Assembly (NCBI GenBank): GCA_049724395.1
Contig: JAUGWO010000157.1
Span: 1 to 63,472, forward strand
DNA from: Spongospora subterranea f. sp. subterranea
Taxonomy: Eukaryota; Endomyxa: Phytomyxea; Phytomyxea; Plasmodiophorida
Length of the DNA stretch: 63,472 bases
Direction of reading: 5' to 3'
How positions within the stretch are numbered: position 1 is the first letter of the stretch; each line of letters begins with the position of its first letter. The notes beneath the pieces are model-generated. The model worked only from the letters and a program-made list of their open reading frames with translations, was not told where the DNA came from and did no database searches. The position numbers and the translations under genes are program-made. Shown here piece by piece: positions 22,767-33,270 of this stretch.

Positions 22767-25293
22767 TCAATTTTCGAATTGGCGAACGAGAAATTCGGCA
22801 TTTACGGAAGCGTTCTTTTTAAACTTCTGTTCTGCCAGCTCCAGCGCTGTCTGGCCCTTACATTTGATGGTGCGGCTGGCACCCATTTCCAAGAGAACCT
22901 TAATACGCGAGCCACTGCAAAAGCCAGATTAGCACAAATGGGTTGAACAGGCGAAGATTTGACAGACGCATTTGCTGAAACTGCCACATGGAGAGCAGTT
23001 TCCCCCTTATGGTTTCGGACGTTGATTATTTTTGGACACAACGGACCGAAGTTTTTAAAGACTTTCCTGCGAGATCAAGTCAGACATTTCAATGTTTTAA
23101 AAAATATTTTTTGATAAATGTTGACATGGAAAGACGAATCAATGATCCGCACAGTTCTCCATATTGTTGCTCAATTTCATCCTGCCCCATAGGACGCCGA
23201 CCTCCCGCCTTGATTATATCGCGAATGACGTCTGAGGATCTGGGGTATTCAGATTAGTGATATAAACAGATTATTGCAGAAATACAGCAGATCTTGTGTT
23301 ATTGCCAGGTGCAATGCTGTATTCCCATTTTTGTCAGCAACACAGGGATCGGCGCGACGAGCCAATAGATTCTGGATCATCTCCTTACTAGTGAATGAGA
23401 TTAGTTAAGGGGCTAATCATAATCTTATTGTCAACCAACAAGTTAGCCTTAACAGCCATATGGAGGAGAGTGTTCCCATTGTACAAATGGTTGATATCAA
23501 TATCCTTAATCGTTAAAAACAGGATTTCGTCCGTCCTGTGAGTACTTGAATAAATGATCAAATAAATTGAACGACATGCGAATTTAACTGTTGATTTGAC
23601 ATGAGAGCGGTCAATGGGGAGACACCATCATTATCGGAAATACTGGGATCGATGGCACCATTCTTAAAAAGAATATGGGCGATATCATACCTAGAAACAA
23701 CCACCGAGAAATGAGGGGGAGAATAAATTCAGACAGTAACTTAACCTTGAACAGCAATATGCTAACAAAAGAGCAGTTTTCCCAGCCTTGTTCTTTAGAT
23801 TTACAAAACGAAAAGGATCGATTGCGGTTGCCCTCGTCGCTTTAATTATATGAATCACGAGTGATCGAGATCTGTGAGATCTCAATCAGACATTCGATTT
23901 GAAGACACGTTATAGCAGAATACCCTCTCAGATTTATCGCCAGGTGCATTGCTGTATTGCCATCATTATCCGGTATTGTGGGATCAGCGCCATTGCACAA
24001 TAGAATTTCGGCGAGATCACCACTGGGGATGAAAACCAATATTGATTGTGCTAAACAGAACCAGACAGTGAATTGACCAACTTTTCAAAATGAATTGCTG
24101 ACATGAGAGCAGTGCGCCCCTCTTGGTTCCTGAGATTGATTATTCCGCTGGCCCCAGACACAGAAGCGACATCTCGGTTTCTGTGATATAAAATTAGCGA
24201 GGTCAATATGACAAACATGCATTTGAGCAATATACAGGTAATCATCAGTTGATTGCTCAAACGAAGACGCACACAAGGGTTGTGTCAACCCATTTTGGCA
24301 CAGAAGTTGGTTCGGTGATGGCCCCGCCGCTTCAATGATAGCATTTATCGTCTCCCTAGGGCTATGACATTGCAGTCAGATATTTCGATATATCAACAAT
24401 TTAAAGAGTATACTAGTTATGCTGTGATGCGATGTGCAGTACTGTATTCCCGAGACTATCAGCAATCATCGGATTAGCGCCTTCCGCCAACAACTTCCTG
24501 ATCACGGCATCGCTGAAAATCAATAGTAATTATCGAAATCAATTTAATGTCTCCATTAGAAATATGACCAACCACTTCTTGTAGACTGCCATATGTAGTG
24601 GAGTTTTACCAGCATGGTTTTGGAGGTCAATAGCTTGTTTTTTCGACATTCCGACAATATTCATGACATTGATGTCACTCATTATTTCGATGATCCGACT
24701 GACGGCTGCATCTCTATAAAGGTGTCAGATGATGGGTGATGAACCTCAATGTGGGAATATATTACAGGCCACGATCAGCAGCTAAGTGCAATGGAGTATT
24801 CCCATATTCATCGGGTACAAATCTATCGGCCCCTCTGCCTAATAGAGTCATGGCGACATTTTCCCTAATGTAAAAGCATTAGGTGGATCAATGTCAATGG
24901 CAGCTTGATATTACTGTTTGTAAGGAAGTGCTAAATTAGGAGCGGGCGGTTTTGGCATCTGTGAGATTTTGATCAGTGAAATTATTGTATCAGACACGGT
25001 CTGACAATCCAACCCATCCGTTCCACTGCCCTAAATTATCATTGGTTTGTTTGAAGGTTAAACTAGCAACTGATGTGCTGTCGTCAATTTCATTAGCGCG
25101 TTCTTCAGCAATTGTATGTCTAGATAGTCAAATCAGCAAAATACAATATATTTGAAATATCAATACACTATTGCGACCTGTGTTTAAATTGCCTATGTAA
25201 GGCTTTGATCCGAACCTCTTCTGGAGACGTTGAGGCACCAAACTTCAATACCACCAGGATTACAACGAAGCATGAAAACATGAATCGCAACAT
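22767..25293 (-). CDS. Secreted multi-exon ankyrin-repeat protein
   Basis: The start at 25293 gives a clear signal peptide, MLRFMFSCFVVILVVLKFG. Then come many small exons, each with part of an ankyrin repeat: GNTPLHLAADRG (about 24800), HAGKTPLHMAVYKK (24600), LGNTVLHIASQHN (24430), EGRTALMSAIHFEK (24100), DGNTAMHLAIN (23940), KAGKTALLLAY (23780), NGNTLLHMAVKAN (23470), NGNTALHLAITQD (23310), HKGETALHVAVSAN (22990), and finally GSRIKVLLEMGASRTIKC with QTALELAEQ before a stop at 22767-22769. At least eleven repeats. Ankyrin folds bind proteins; with a signal peptide and no membrane span seen, an exported protein acting on a host is plausible (inference). Exact splice joins are not resolved. 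Confidence 0.72.
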
Positions 25294-25399
25294 CTTCAAG
25301 GGAAATTGAGAGGTGCTGGCGAAATAATATCCGTGGCGGACTCCGTGGCACTGTGTCTAATAGGGCTTGGCGACTTGGGTTACCTGTAACCAAGTGCCG

Positions 25400-26350
25400 T
25401 ATGGTTACAGTAGGACTGTAGGAGCGGTGCGAGGCCCCATCGGATGGGCTCCGTCAGTGTACAGTGCGCCGTCTTGACTCACAGCCAACTTTCCGCCGGA
25501 CGCATGAAGTTAGAGAATATCTTCATTAACAAATCAGGAACAGAAGTACTAAAAGAACTTAAAGAAGTGTCAGACTAAAATTGATGGAAAAAGCACATCT
25601 AATAGACCAAAACTTACGATGAAATCGCAGGGTGCTATTTGAAAGCGCGAAAAGTTGCAAATAAGTATGGATACTCAATTCGGCCTACCAGCAGCGACAA
25701 GAATCCATCGAACGTTTTTTGGACAATCCGATCAGGGTTGACATCGGGATCGCATCAACAGTTAACATCTCAGTACCCAATGCGGATCAAAGACTCCACC
25801 TCAACCTTTTGACCCAACTGCAGACGTGATCCATGACGATAATGCAGGGACGCACATTCTCACTGAAAGCCATGAGCTGGAATTAGCGCCATTACTTCTT
25901 GATCTGCAGCCTGTATTGGCGTCTTCAACACTGCTAATATGCCGCGAAATGTTCTATTCGGTTCAAATGAGTACATCTCAGGAGCAATCATGTTTTCAAA
26001 TCGCTGCCATTTTACGGGAACTGTAATGGTGGAGCAAAGTGGCATGAATTATGACATCCAAGAAACTAAGATGGGTCCGACTCAATAACCAGGAAGTTTT
26101 TCGTTTGCAGATGCTGGTACATCAGGCGCGGTGATGAAGGGAACTCGAAGGAGGTATTGGTACAAGATCTTGATGAAGGCGACACCGAATCTGAGGATAC
26201 GATGAACCTGTTTGACCCGTTTCTGCAGTCGGAAGACGAGAATATTGACACAATTGCAAAGCAAAAAGGAAAAAATCTGTTCCGATAGGATTGTCGCTTC
26301 AGCCGATTGCAAAACGAGTGTTTGTTCTCAGTTAGTGAGCGATTCCATCG
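25400..26350. other. Decayed repeat-like DNA
   Basis: Short plus-strand pieces (for example YLKARKVANKYGYSI near 25640) look like broken transposase, but no diagnostic motif is present. No host gene can be supported here. Confidence 0.3.
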
Positions 26351-26357
26351 ATCTTGT

Positions 26358-26640
26358 CATGATAATACGGTTATTCCCCATAGTAAAAGACTGGCCAGTT
26401 GTGTGTGATCGGACTGCCCAGTTCGATCATCAAACGTTTTTACCACTATATATTCGTTCTCCCTCTTCTCTCGCCCCTTCGTCCGTCTTTCACTCCTCTA
26501 TCCGCTCTTCTTCCTTCCTTGTCACCCCTCTTCCCGCTTTCGTCCTTCCTTCTCGCTCGTCTCTCAGCGCTTCTCCGTCCTTCCTCCCATCACTACAGCG
26601 TATAGTCTTAACAGTTCGATCGACGGGAAAAGAGAGGCAA
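26358..26640. mobile_element. Solo LTR of a Ty3/gypsy element (fossil)
   Basis: Closely resembles the right LTR of the gypsy remnant ending near 34730. Both contain gatcggactgc followed by cagttcgatcatcaaacg, a pyrimidine-rich stretch and cgcttctccgtccttcctcc. No internal region is attached. The LTR has diverged visibly from its relative, so it is not recent. Confidence 0.65.
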
Positions 26641-26724
26641 TTACGGAAAATACAGTAAAAAGACCAAAATGTTCCTTCATGATGTGCATTTGTACTGTAT
26701 TTCCCGTAATTGCCTCTTTTTTCC
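26628..26724. repeat. Short inverted repeat
   Basis: Arms near 26628-26652 and 26696-26724 share agaggcaattacgg and its complement with a few mismatches, with about 45 bp between. It lies directly after the solo LTR and could form a hairpin. It does not overlap a gene. Confidence 0.65.
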
Positions 26725-27100
26725 CGTATCCACCGCATGGTATACTCCGTGGTGTAAACCTAACAGTTGTACCATGGAGAAAAAATGCATGTTCCACCGA
26801 GTGGTACAAAGCGCGTACTGTAAGAGTAAAATTTTACATTGAGGTGTATCTACACCACCAGATACCGTAGTCTGTACAAACGCAAAAGAGGTTGCGCCAC
26901 GGAGTGCGTTTATAGAATTTGCCTGTTGCTTGCTGGGTACTGGATTTCAAAGTCCCCCCGCCTCAAATGAACGCAAATGACGTCGAGGCGGAGGCACTGG
27001 CTGAGCGTCCCGCCCGAGGGAAGATCATGTCAATGGATGAGAGTCTGACTCTCATCTCAGCATGGATGGAGGTGACCTGTGACCCAATTGCTGGGACGGA

Positions 27101-27936
27101 TCAGTCGTTTTCACAGTTCTGGTATCCAGCCCAATTTAGGTAAATTCCATCTGCTAAATAATATGGAGTATTGTAAATCGTCCCATTAACAGTGTTGGTC
27201 CCGTTGATAAAACCTGAAAACAAATTGGAGCTGTCTAATACGTTGAGATCGTTGTTTGATCCAGGCATTCCGAAAATAGCATGCCAAATCCATAGATCTT
27301 GCGTTGCGACAGCTTCCAGAACAGCTATCGGATTGTGGTTTCGTCCTTGATACATTCCGTGCCAGGTTTTCGGGCAGTTCTTCCAAGTCCAGTGATGCAA
27401 TCAACTGAACCTATCATTCCTGGAAAGCCCCTACCAGCGCTGCAAGTCAAAATGCGTTTTATATCTTCTTCTGTTGGGTTTCTCAAATAAGTTTCGGCGA
27501 ACAGGTGCACAATTCCGTTGCAGAACGCTGAAGGCATTTCAAAGCGGTGCTTTCTGCCAACCGAAAAGATCCATCAAGCGAATCTGCTGAAATACCATAC
27601 GCTAGCATTCTCAATGCTGCGGTTACCTTCTGATATCCGGATAGACCAAGGCGTCCAACTGCATCTTTTTTTTTGAGTAAAATACGGATCGAAGTGAAGA
27701 AGGGCCTCGTTTATGCGAAGATATACAGGCTTTGCCATCCGAAACCGTCTCCGGAACTGCTCTTCACTATACGTCGAATGCTCCACGAAGTAATCTTGCA
27801 TCAAACGAGTGTGTGCTTGAAGATGATTTCGCTCGATGTTGCCCCGTTTACCCACTCGTGAACCACCATGAGAAGGAGTATGGTCCAAACGTTCCTGTTG
27901 ATCATCTAACTCATCAAGCTCCATCAGAATCATCAA
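27101..27936 (-). mobile_element. PIF/Harbinger transposase (DDE_4 type), degraded
   Basis: Minus-strand pieces make up a Harbinger transposase: LMQDYFVEHSTYSEEQFRRR near 27820, then YLRNPTEEDIKRIL, RGFPGMIGSVDC (first Asp) near 27395-27430, TWKNCPKTWHG, AVATQDLWIWHAIFGMPGS with NDLNVLD (second acidic site) near 27240-27310, and YYLADGIYLNW near 27130. The C-terminal part is absent. Frame changes lie near 27400 and 27590. The usual partner ORF lies divergently at 27860-28337. Confidence 0.8.
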
Positions 27937-28337
27937 ATAATGCTAATCTCATCGTCGCGAGAAGACTCAGGGAGTCCTTCAAGGTTCTGAAATCAAGCCC
28001 AAAATTTAACACTATCTCCTCAACACGTGCCCTTGTAAAATGTCGAGATAGAGCGAATGATGAGGGTTCTTTCGTAACTCCAGAACGTCTTATTGGGGCC
28101 AAACGCGCGAAAGTGGATGGATCCTCCGTTCGCGACGAGAAAAGGTCTGAAATTCAGGCGGCTGCAGTAGCAATGGCTGAGGCTCAACGTCAAAGCAATG
28201 CGTTGCAGGCGGAGACGAACCGTTTGCTGGCAGAGAGGAACGATCTCAAGCTTTTTCAAGGTTCTGAAGATGGGGAAGAATACCTACGCTCACTGCGACA
28301 AAAGAAATTACCCGAGCTTCGTCGGCAATTTCAGTAA
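27860..28337 (+). CDS. Harbinger accessory protein (Myb/NAM-like ORF), C-terminal part
   Basis: The open frame contains ESFKVLKSSPKFNTI, RPERLIGAKRAK-like text (actual PERLIGAKRAKVDGS) and a long charged helix (AVAMAEAQRQSNALQAETNR) ending LRRQFQ. The RPxGxKxAK-then-coil layout is typical of the second, DNA-binding protein of plant Harbinger elements, often called NAM-like. The Myb/trihelix start is not evident, so the gene is incomplete or begins in a lost exon. It sits between two transposase fragments on the opposite strand. Confidence 0.5.
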
Positions 28338-28379
28338 ACAACAGCGAATATGGAATGAAGTACCGTTTGGCAGACGAAT

Positions 28380-28850
28380 TTATCCAATTGGGCAAACAAA
28401 CAATACGTTTAATCTTCATCATCAGCTGCAACTGCAGCGCCTTCAAGGTCCCACAGATGCTCGACCAGATCGAACTGCAGTTGTGTGTGCTGATTTTGAC
28501 AACGGATTTGACGGAGCACCGATCGTTGCTGGAGATGCTCGTAAGGTACGCGGCTACCTGGGACAATCCGACATGGAGCAAACCCGTCTTCGAAAAGAAA
28601 ATCAGGGATTTAGTTCACCCCGTTCGTCTTCGATGATCATATTATGTAAAATAATCGCGGCGATAATGATTTGCTTCATTAGGTCTGCATTGCAAAGCTT
28701 GCATGGGCTGTGGTGCCCATGCTTTGGGACAGTTTTGCCATTCCCAATGCATACAATCTACGGAACCCATCATTCCTGGAAATCCTCTCGATGCATTTGT
28801 TGTCAATATACGTTGGATGTCTTGTTCATTGGGGTCTCAAAGATCTCCAA
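28380..28850 (-). mobile_element. Second Harbinger transposase copy, internally deleted
   Basis: On the minus strand DPNEQDIQRILTTNASRGF then GMMGSVDCMHWEWQNCPKAW (about 28840-28730) gives the first catalytic block. Within a few codons it jumps to IIIAAIILHNMIIEDERGE (about 28670-28620) and QLQFDLVEHLWDLEGAA (about 28475-28425), which belong to the C-terminus. The middle third, including the second and third acidic sites, has been lost. Convergent with the accessory ORF ending at 28337. Confidence 0.7.
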
Positions 28851-29720
28851 GAGCAGACTAACAAGCTATGTCCCCAGGACATTGACGAAGCGAACAAGAA
28901 ACATATCGTAATGAGCCTGACGATAAAGAACCCTGCCGAGCGAGGTCTGGCATATTTCGCCAAATTCGATGATTTTATTGAACAGAATCTTTGGTACTAA
29001 CGATCGCATTAACTGTACCAAAATTCCTTTAGCGATCCTGACTTCCTATTCTATCTCCAATCTTGATCGCGTGTTCAATCATATCGTGTAGAGTCGCCGG
29101 TCGAACTCCGGCTCGCAGGTATTTGATCTTTCGCTTTATCCCTTTTTGTTCTTTGAAGATGTGTTGAAGACTGTTGTCTTCAATAAAATCATCGAATTTG
29201 GCGAAAATATGCCAGAACTCGCTCGGCAGAGTTCTTTATCGTCAGGCTCATTACGATTTATTTCTTGATCGCTTCGTCAATGTCCTGGGGACATAGCTTG
29301 TTAGTGTGCTCTTGGAGATCTTTGAGATATCCTTCCAGATCTGTATCCGTTATCTCATTGTTGGGCTTCTTAAGTACGTACTTTGCAATGGCTTTGAGCT
29401 TGCTAAGATCGAAGCAGCTTTTCAAAGATACAGCGTTTACGTCGTCTCCGTGAATTTCCTTTCTTTCCTTTATCAGCAAAAGATAGACTTCCCGTTCTCG
29501 GCGGAATACAGCAATCGATTTGGAATCAAACTTTTCAAAACTGGTGGATGTAGCGGAAAAAATAGCGGTGTACGACCTGATGTAATATGTTGGTTGATAG
29601 GTGATGCTTGGCTATCCGTTGATGCCTGGTCATCTGGTCCTGGCGTGTTTGAGCTTCTCGTTTTCTTTGAAATTTGCGACGGTTATCGCGATGCGTGTTC
29701 GTCCGTTAATTTAAGTTGGT
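28836..29720. mobile_element. LTR-retroelement gag-like fossil in inverted arrangement
   Basis: The minus strand of 29040-29720 encodes a gag-like helical region. A shorter version of part of the same region lies on the plus strand at 28836-29030, so the two form an inverted repeat. No pol region is joined to it. The copy is broken in several places and looks old. Family assignment within the LTR elements is uncertain. Confidence 0.45.
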
Positions 29721-29852
29721 TCAGTTAGTTCGTCTGGCGGTGGTTGTCGGCCAGGTGGTTTGCTAAAAACGTTTTATGCAGGTTCCGCAAGCGTTGGTTG
29801 ACGCAGAGAACCTAAGCGCTGTTTATTTTAGATCGGAGAGAGAATAGGAAGT

Positions 29853-30086
29853 CAGGATCGCTAAAGAAATTTTGGTACAGTTAATGCGATCGTCAGTATC
29901 TTTGATATTCATCCGGCGGCCTGACAGTAGAGGAAAAGTCCGAGCGGCGCAACCCCCTGGTTGATGTTCGGTTGCTAATCAGGATCGCTAAAGGAATTTT
30001 GGTACAGTTAATGCGATCGTCAGTATCTTTGATATTCATCCGGCGGCCTGACAGTAGAGGAAAAGTCCGAGCGGCGCAACCCCCTG
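29853..30086. repeat. 127-bp-period direct repeat
   Basis: Two nearly identical copies (29853-29959 and 29980-30086) start caggatcgctaaag and end gcgcaaccccctg. A 65-bp part of copy 1 with its tail (29915-29979) recurs as a reverse complement at 56190-56255. This looks like a duplicated transposon end. Confidence 0.8.
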
Positions 30087-30088
30087 CA

Positions 30089-30294
30089 TGACACATTTTT
30101 GGCGTTAAAAGTGCGTGAAAAAGTGCGACGAGCAAACACGGAGATTTTTCCAGGTGGCATGACAAAATTACTCAATTTTTCAGATTGTTTATGACAAAAA
30201 AAAATTCAATTTTTACCGCACGAAAAACAATATATTTGCCGTGACATTATTAGCATACCATTTACGGACCTAAATGTGGATGGATAATATTGTC
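30089..30294. repeat. Repeat module B, left copy
   Basis: About 205 bp beginning catgacac and ending near attgtcatctacggta. It recurs in reverse complement at 55920-56125 with moderate divergence. Contains an aaaaattcaatttttacc block. Adjacent to the direct repeat at 29853-30086, as the right copy is adjacent to 56190-56255. Confidence 0.75.
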
Positions 30295-30462
30295 ATCTAC
30301 GGTAATGAAATTACTGAAATTAATCCTTATTTATTTTCACTGTTAATAGCTGAACGGAGTTTAAAATCCTTACATAGCGCACTCCATTTTTTGCGCCGCG
30401 GAGTGCGGAGAAAGACGGCAACAGTTGCTCGAACAAAGCGTTTAATTTAAGCTAAGGTTTCA

Positions 30463-31221
30463 ATGAGCAAAGCACAAATGGCGGCAAATAAGCAAGGTCG
30501 GATGCAAGATCCCCATGAAATTACCCTAGAGGCCATATTGTTAGAACACGATATGCAACCGGATAAACTAACGGGGAAGCGAGTGAAAAAACTCAATGGA
30601 ATTTTCAACAACATCGATAGTGGGGGCAAGATTCGTTCTTGCGTGCCAGAATCGATTCGCAAGGTGTATATTTTTCAAGAGCCAATTCTGTTCAAACTAT
30701 TCACAGTTTTTTACTTTTTAGGTCCTTCTAATGAAGAGGCACCAGGATATAATCTGGCAGTTTTGGGGAAAAGAGGTAATGAGGATCTGGAGCCAGAAGC
30801 AACACCCAAGAAACCCTCTGGGGCAGCATTATTTTCACCAAAAGCGGCCTTAACCCCCAAAGCCGTTTTGTCAGATGTTAAGTTGCATAGGAGCGTGGAA
30901 TATGTCTGCCAGCACTCATTAAGGACCAAAATTTTAGGTATTGTGGCCTTGCTAGGCCACATGGAGATGAAGTCTCGGGTGTCTGAAGATGGTCTGCAGA
31001 TAGCCATTACTATCACGGACAAGTTTGAAGATGCAACACCGCTCATCAATCCCAACCTTCAATCGATATCAGAGGTTCTAGCCGATCCTGAATCAACAAG
31101 AATCTTGGGGTCCCTGTTTACGGATAGCCCGCCGTCATGCTATACGTACAAAATTTGCCTTGGGAAAGCAGTTTTAAGCGATCCCAGCGGGTTGTCAAAC
31201 ATTCTAAAGGCAATCCTGTAA
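30463..31221 (+). CDS. Unknown 252-residue protein in transposon DNA
   Basis: A single long open frame starting MSKAQMAANKQGRMQDPHEI. The N-terminal third is charged and helical (KLTGKRVKKLNGIFNNI). A central linker is Pro/Ala/Lys-rich (EPEATPKKPSGAALFSPKAA). The C-terminal third has LHRSVEYVCQHSLRTKIL and DGLQIAITITDKFEDA. No family recognised. Its last 75 bp lie inside the left arm of a near-perfect palindrome (31148-31561), which truncated or remade its end. It may be the first protein of the hAT-like element that follows. Confidence 0.45.
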   Translation: MSKAQMAANKQGRMQDPHEITLEAILLEHDMQPDKLTGKRVKKLNGIFNNIDSGGKIRSCVPESIRKVYIFQEPILFKLFTVFYFLGPSNEEAPGYNLAVLGKRGNEDLEPEATPKKPSGAALFSPKAALTPKAVLSDVKLHRSVEYVCQHSLRTKILGIVALLGHMEMKSRVSEDGLQIAITITDKFEDATPLINPNLQSISEVLADPESTRILGSLFTDSPPSCYTYKICLGKAVLSDPSGLSNILKAIL

Positions 31222-31561
31222 GAGCGCTCATTACTCTTACTGTAAGAGAAGACGGTCGAGACGACTCATCCATGGAATAGTTGTAGTTAAATCCCGAGTT
31301 TACCGCAACTTCCGGATACACCCAACCGGGAAGTTGCGATAAACTCGGGATTTAGTATAAAATTTGGTACACAACTATTTTATTACTGGATAATTACGTA
31401 AATGGTTAATGTATTTAACTACAACGATTCCATGGATGAATCGTCTCGACCGTCTTCTCTTACAGTAAGAGTAATCAGCACTCTTACAGGATTGCCTTTA
31501 GAATTTTTGACAACCCGCTGGGATTTCTCGCTTAAAACTGCTTTCCCAAGGCAAATTTTGT
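31148..31561. repeat. Near-perfect nested palindrome 1
   Basis: Arms 31148-31292 and 31413-31561 are reverse complements with only a handful of differences. The 120-bp spacer holds a second hairpin: aaatcccgagttta at 31288 pairs with taaactcgggattt ending near 31353. The left arm contains the end of the 30463-31221 frame. Confidence 0.9.
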
Positions 31562-31592
31562 CTTCGTAAATTAGATGAGAGAGTAAGACTTA

Positions 31593-31911
31593 TTGAGTTT
31601 TTGCATGCAAATCTCCTCGAACATGCTCCTAAGAAGATGAATGCTGTTGATTTTGTTGACAATAAAGACTCCCTTGGACAGAATTTCTTTTGGTCCTTGC
31701 AACTTTATCCAGTCCATGCTCAGATTGTTCCAGCCATGTGGAGCGCATCCATAAGCAAAAGTGAACATGGCTTGAACAATCTGAGCATGGACTGGATAAA
31801 GTTGCAAGGACCAAAAGAAATTCTGTCCAAGGGAGTCTTTATTGTCAACAAAATCAACAGCATTCATCTTCTTAGGAGCATGTTCGAGGAGATTTGCATG
31901 CAAAAACTCAA
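31593..31911. repeat. Near-perfect palindrome 2
   Basis: Arms 31593-31739 and 31765-31911 are 147 bp each, with one mismatch seen, around a 25-bp spacer. Both strands therefore encode the same peptide start (MHANLLEHAPKKMNAVDFVD). It begins only 31 bp after palindrome 1 ends. Confidence 0.92.
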
Positions 31912-33180
31912 CGAAGACGCGATGGAGTACATGTTATTTCATGGTTAAACGTTTGATGTTGGTTAAAGGAGCGTTGGTCGCCATGCCAAACTCGATCGAT
32001 CATGATATCGTATATGAAGATGTTGCAACGGAACGTGATCTTCGCGAATCTATTCTTGACGTGTCGCACTGGAAAGGGATTGCAGCAATGGAATATCTTT
32101 TGAAACCTTTATGTTCGGCAATTACGTACTTAGAGGGTGACGAAGCCACATTTCCTGCTGTTTACGCGTGTTTTGTGGCCATTGCACATCATGCTCTAAC
32201 TATTCCTAGCACTACACTAATTCAGTTATCAGTTTCACGAGAGGAAACTACTGAGATACGTTCATTCGCGACTTAAAAGTATTTACACCACAGCCCATGC
32301 TTTGTCTTTCGTAACGGATCCGTTTTTCTAGGACATGCGTGTGAATCTGTTCAACCTGCACGGTCAGGCCATTCTGGATCTCGGATGCGGCCCTTTATTT
32401 GGACAGTGCCGCTCAGTGCTTGCAGATGCATCAAAAACCGAAGGTGCTCCCAGCGATTCAATTTTAAATGAACAATTTGCCCATCTCTTATCCCTGCGGC
32501 TGGATGGGACATTTTTATATGATGCTCGCAAGCTCAAGCCCGCTTTAATCTGGTCGCAAGTGGATGCTAGGGACATGATCGACCTCGCAAAGATTTCGGT
32601 CCAGATTCACAGCAATCCGCCAGGGGCTGTTGGCGGCGAACGGAATCATAAGACAAATAATCGGGTTCGTAGCAAACAACGGATTCGGCTGGGAACTGAG
32701 AGTTGCCAGAGACAAGTAGCTGTTGCCTTCAACTCGTTGCAATCGAAAAGAGTCGTTGGAAAACGAAGGGTCGATTCTTTCGTTACTTACTTAGCTCAAA
32801 CAGATTCTCCATCTCGACTCTATGGTGACGGGCCGTGATTCACGCCGAGACGCAAGAGCGGGGTGACTCCTTTCTTGGGAGACGAAGGCCGTTAGACCCC
32901 ATTTAAAAGTTCTGATTAAATAATAAATCGGAAAGCGAATATTGGTTTACCATTGCGGACAAGCAATGAGGACTTCCCACCACAAGTGAGTGAAACGGAT
33001 AACCTGCTGGAAGAAGACGAATTCAGTATGGTGGACGATTCTACTGCTAATTTGGATTAATATTTGCCAGAATGTGATGATGATTTCAGGAAATCATTTT
33101 GGAAGAGGGAATTGTCTTATTTTGACCAGAAAACATGTAAAACGAATAAAAAACGTTTCAAAATACGGTTTTATTTTAAA
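31905..33180 (+). mobile_element. hAT-type transposon, degraded C-terminal half
   Basis: The plus strand encodes ATERDLRESILDVSHWKGI then LKPLCSAITYLEGDEATFPA (about 32025-32155) and, further on, the hAT dimerisation region: SQVDARDMIDLAKISVQIHS, NPPGAVGGERNHKTNNRVRS and VAVAFNSLQ (about 32550-32745). An acidic tail (EEDEFSMVDD-like) follows near 33010. Frame breaks lie near 31930 and 32280. The 5' part was rebuilt by two palindromes. A more decayed relative is at 42835-43200. Confidence 0.7.
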
Positions 33181-33270
33181 ATAAATACGAAGCAAAACAT
33201 TTGAAATGCAACACTAGGTGCTACACATGAGGCATAACTTTGTGTAGTTGTTTTGTTTCCTACGTTATAG

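Noticed and set aside
26212-26658. 148-codon plus-strand frame rich in Ser/Pro/Phe
   Set aside because: It runs through the pyrimidine-rich part of a solo LTR; low-complexity and without any domain.
29085-29120. tRNA B-box-like ggtcgaactccgg
   Set aside because: No A box, no foldable cloverleaf around it, and it lies in retroelement coding sequence.
31571-31948. Two identical genes on opposite strands (MHANLLEHAPKK...)
   Set aside because: They are the two arms of a palindrome in a hAT fragment and not separate genes.
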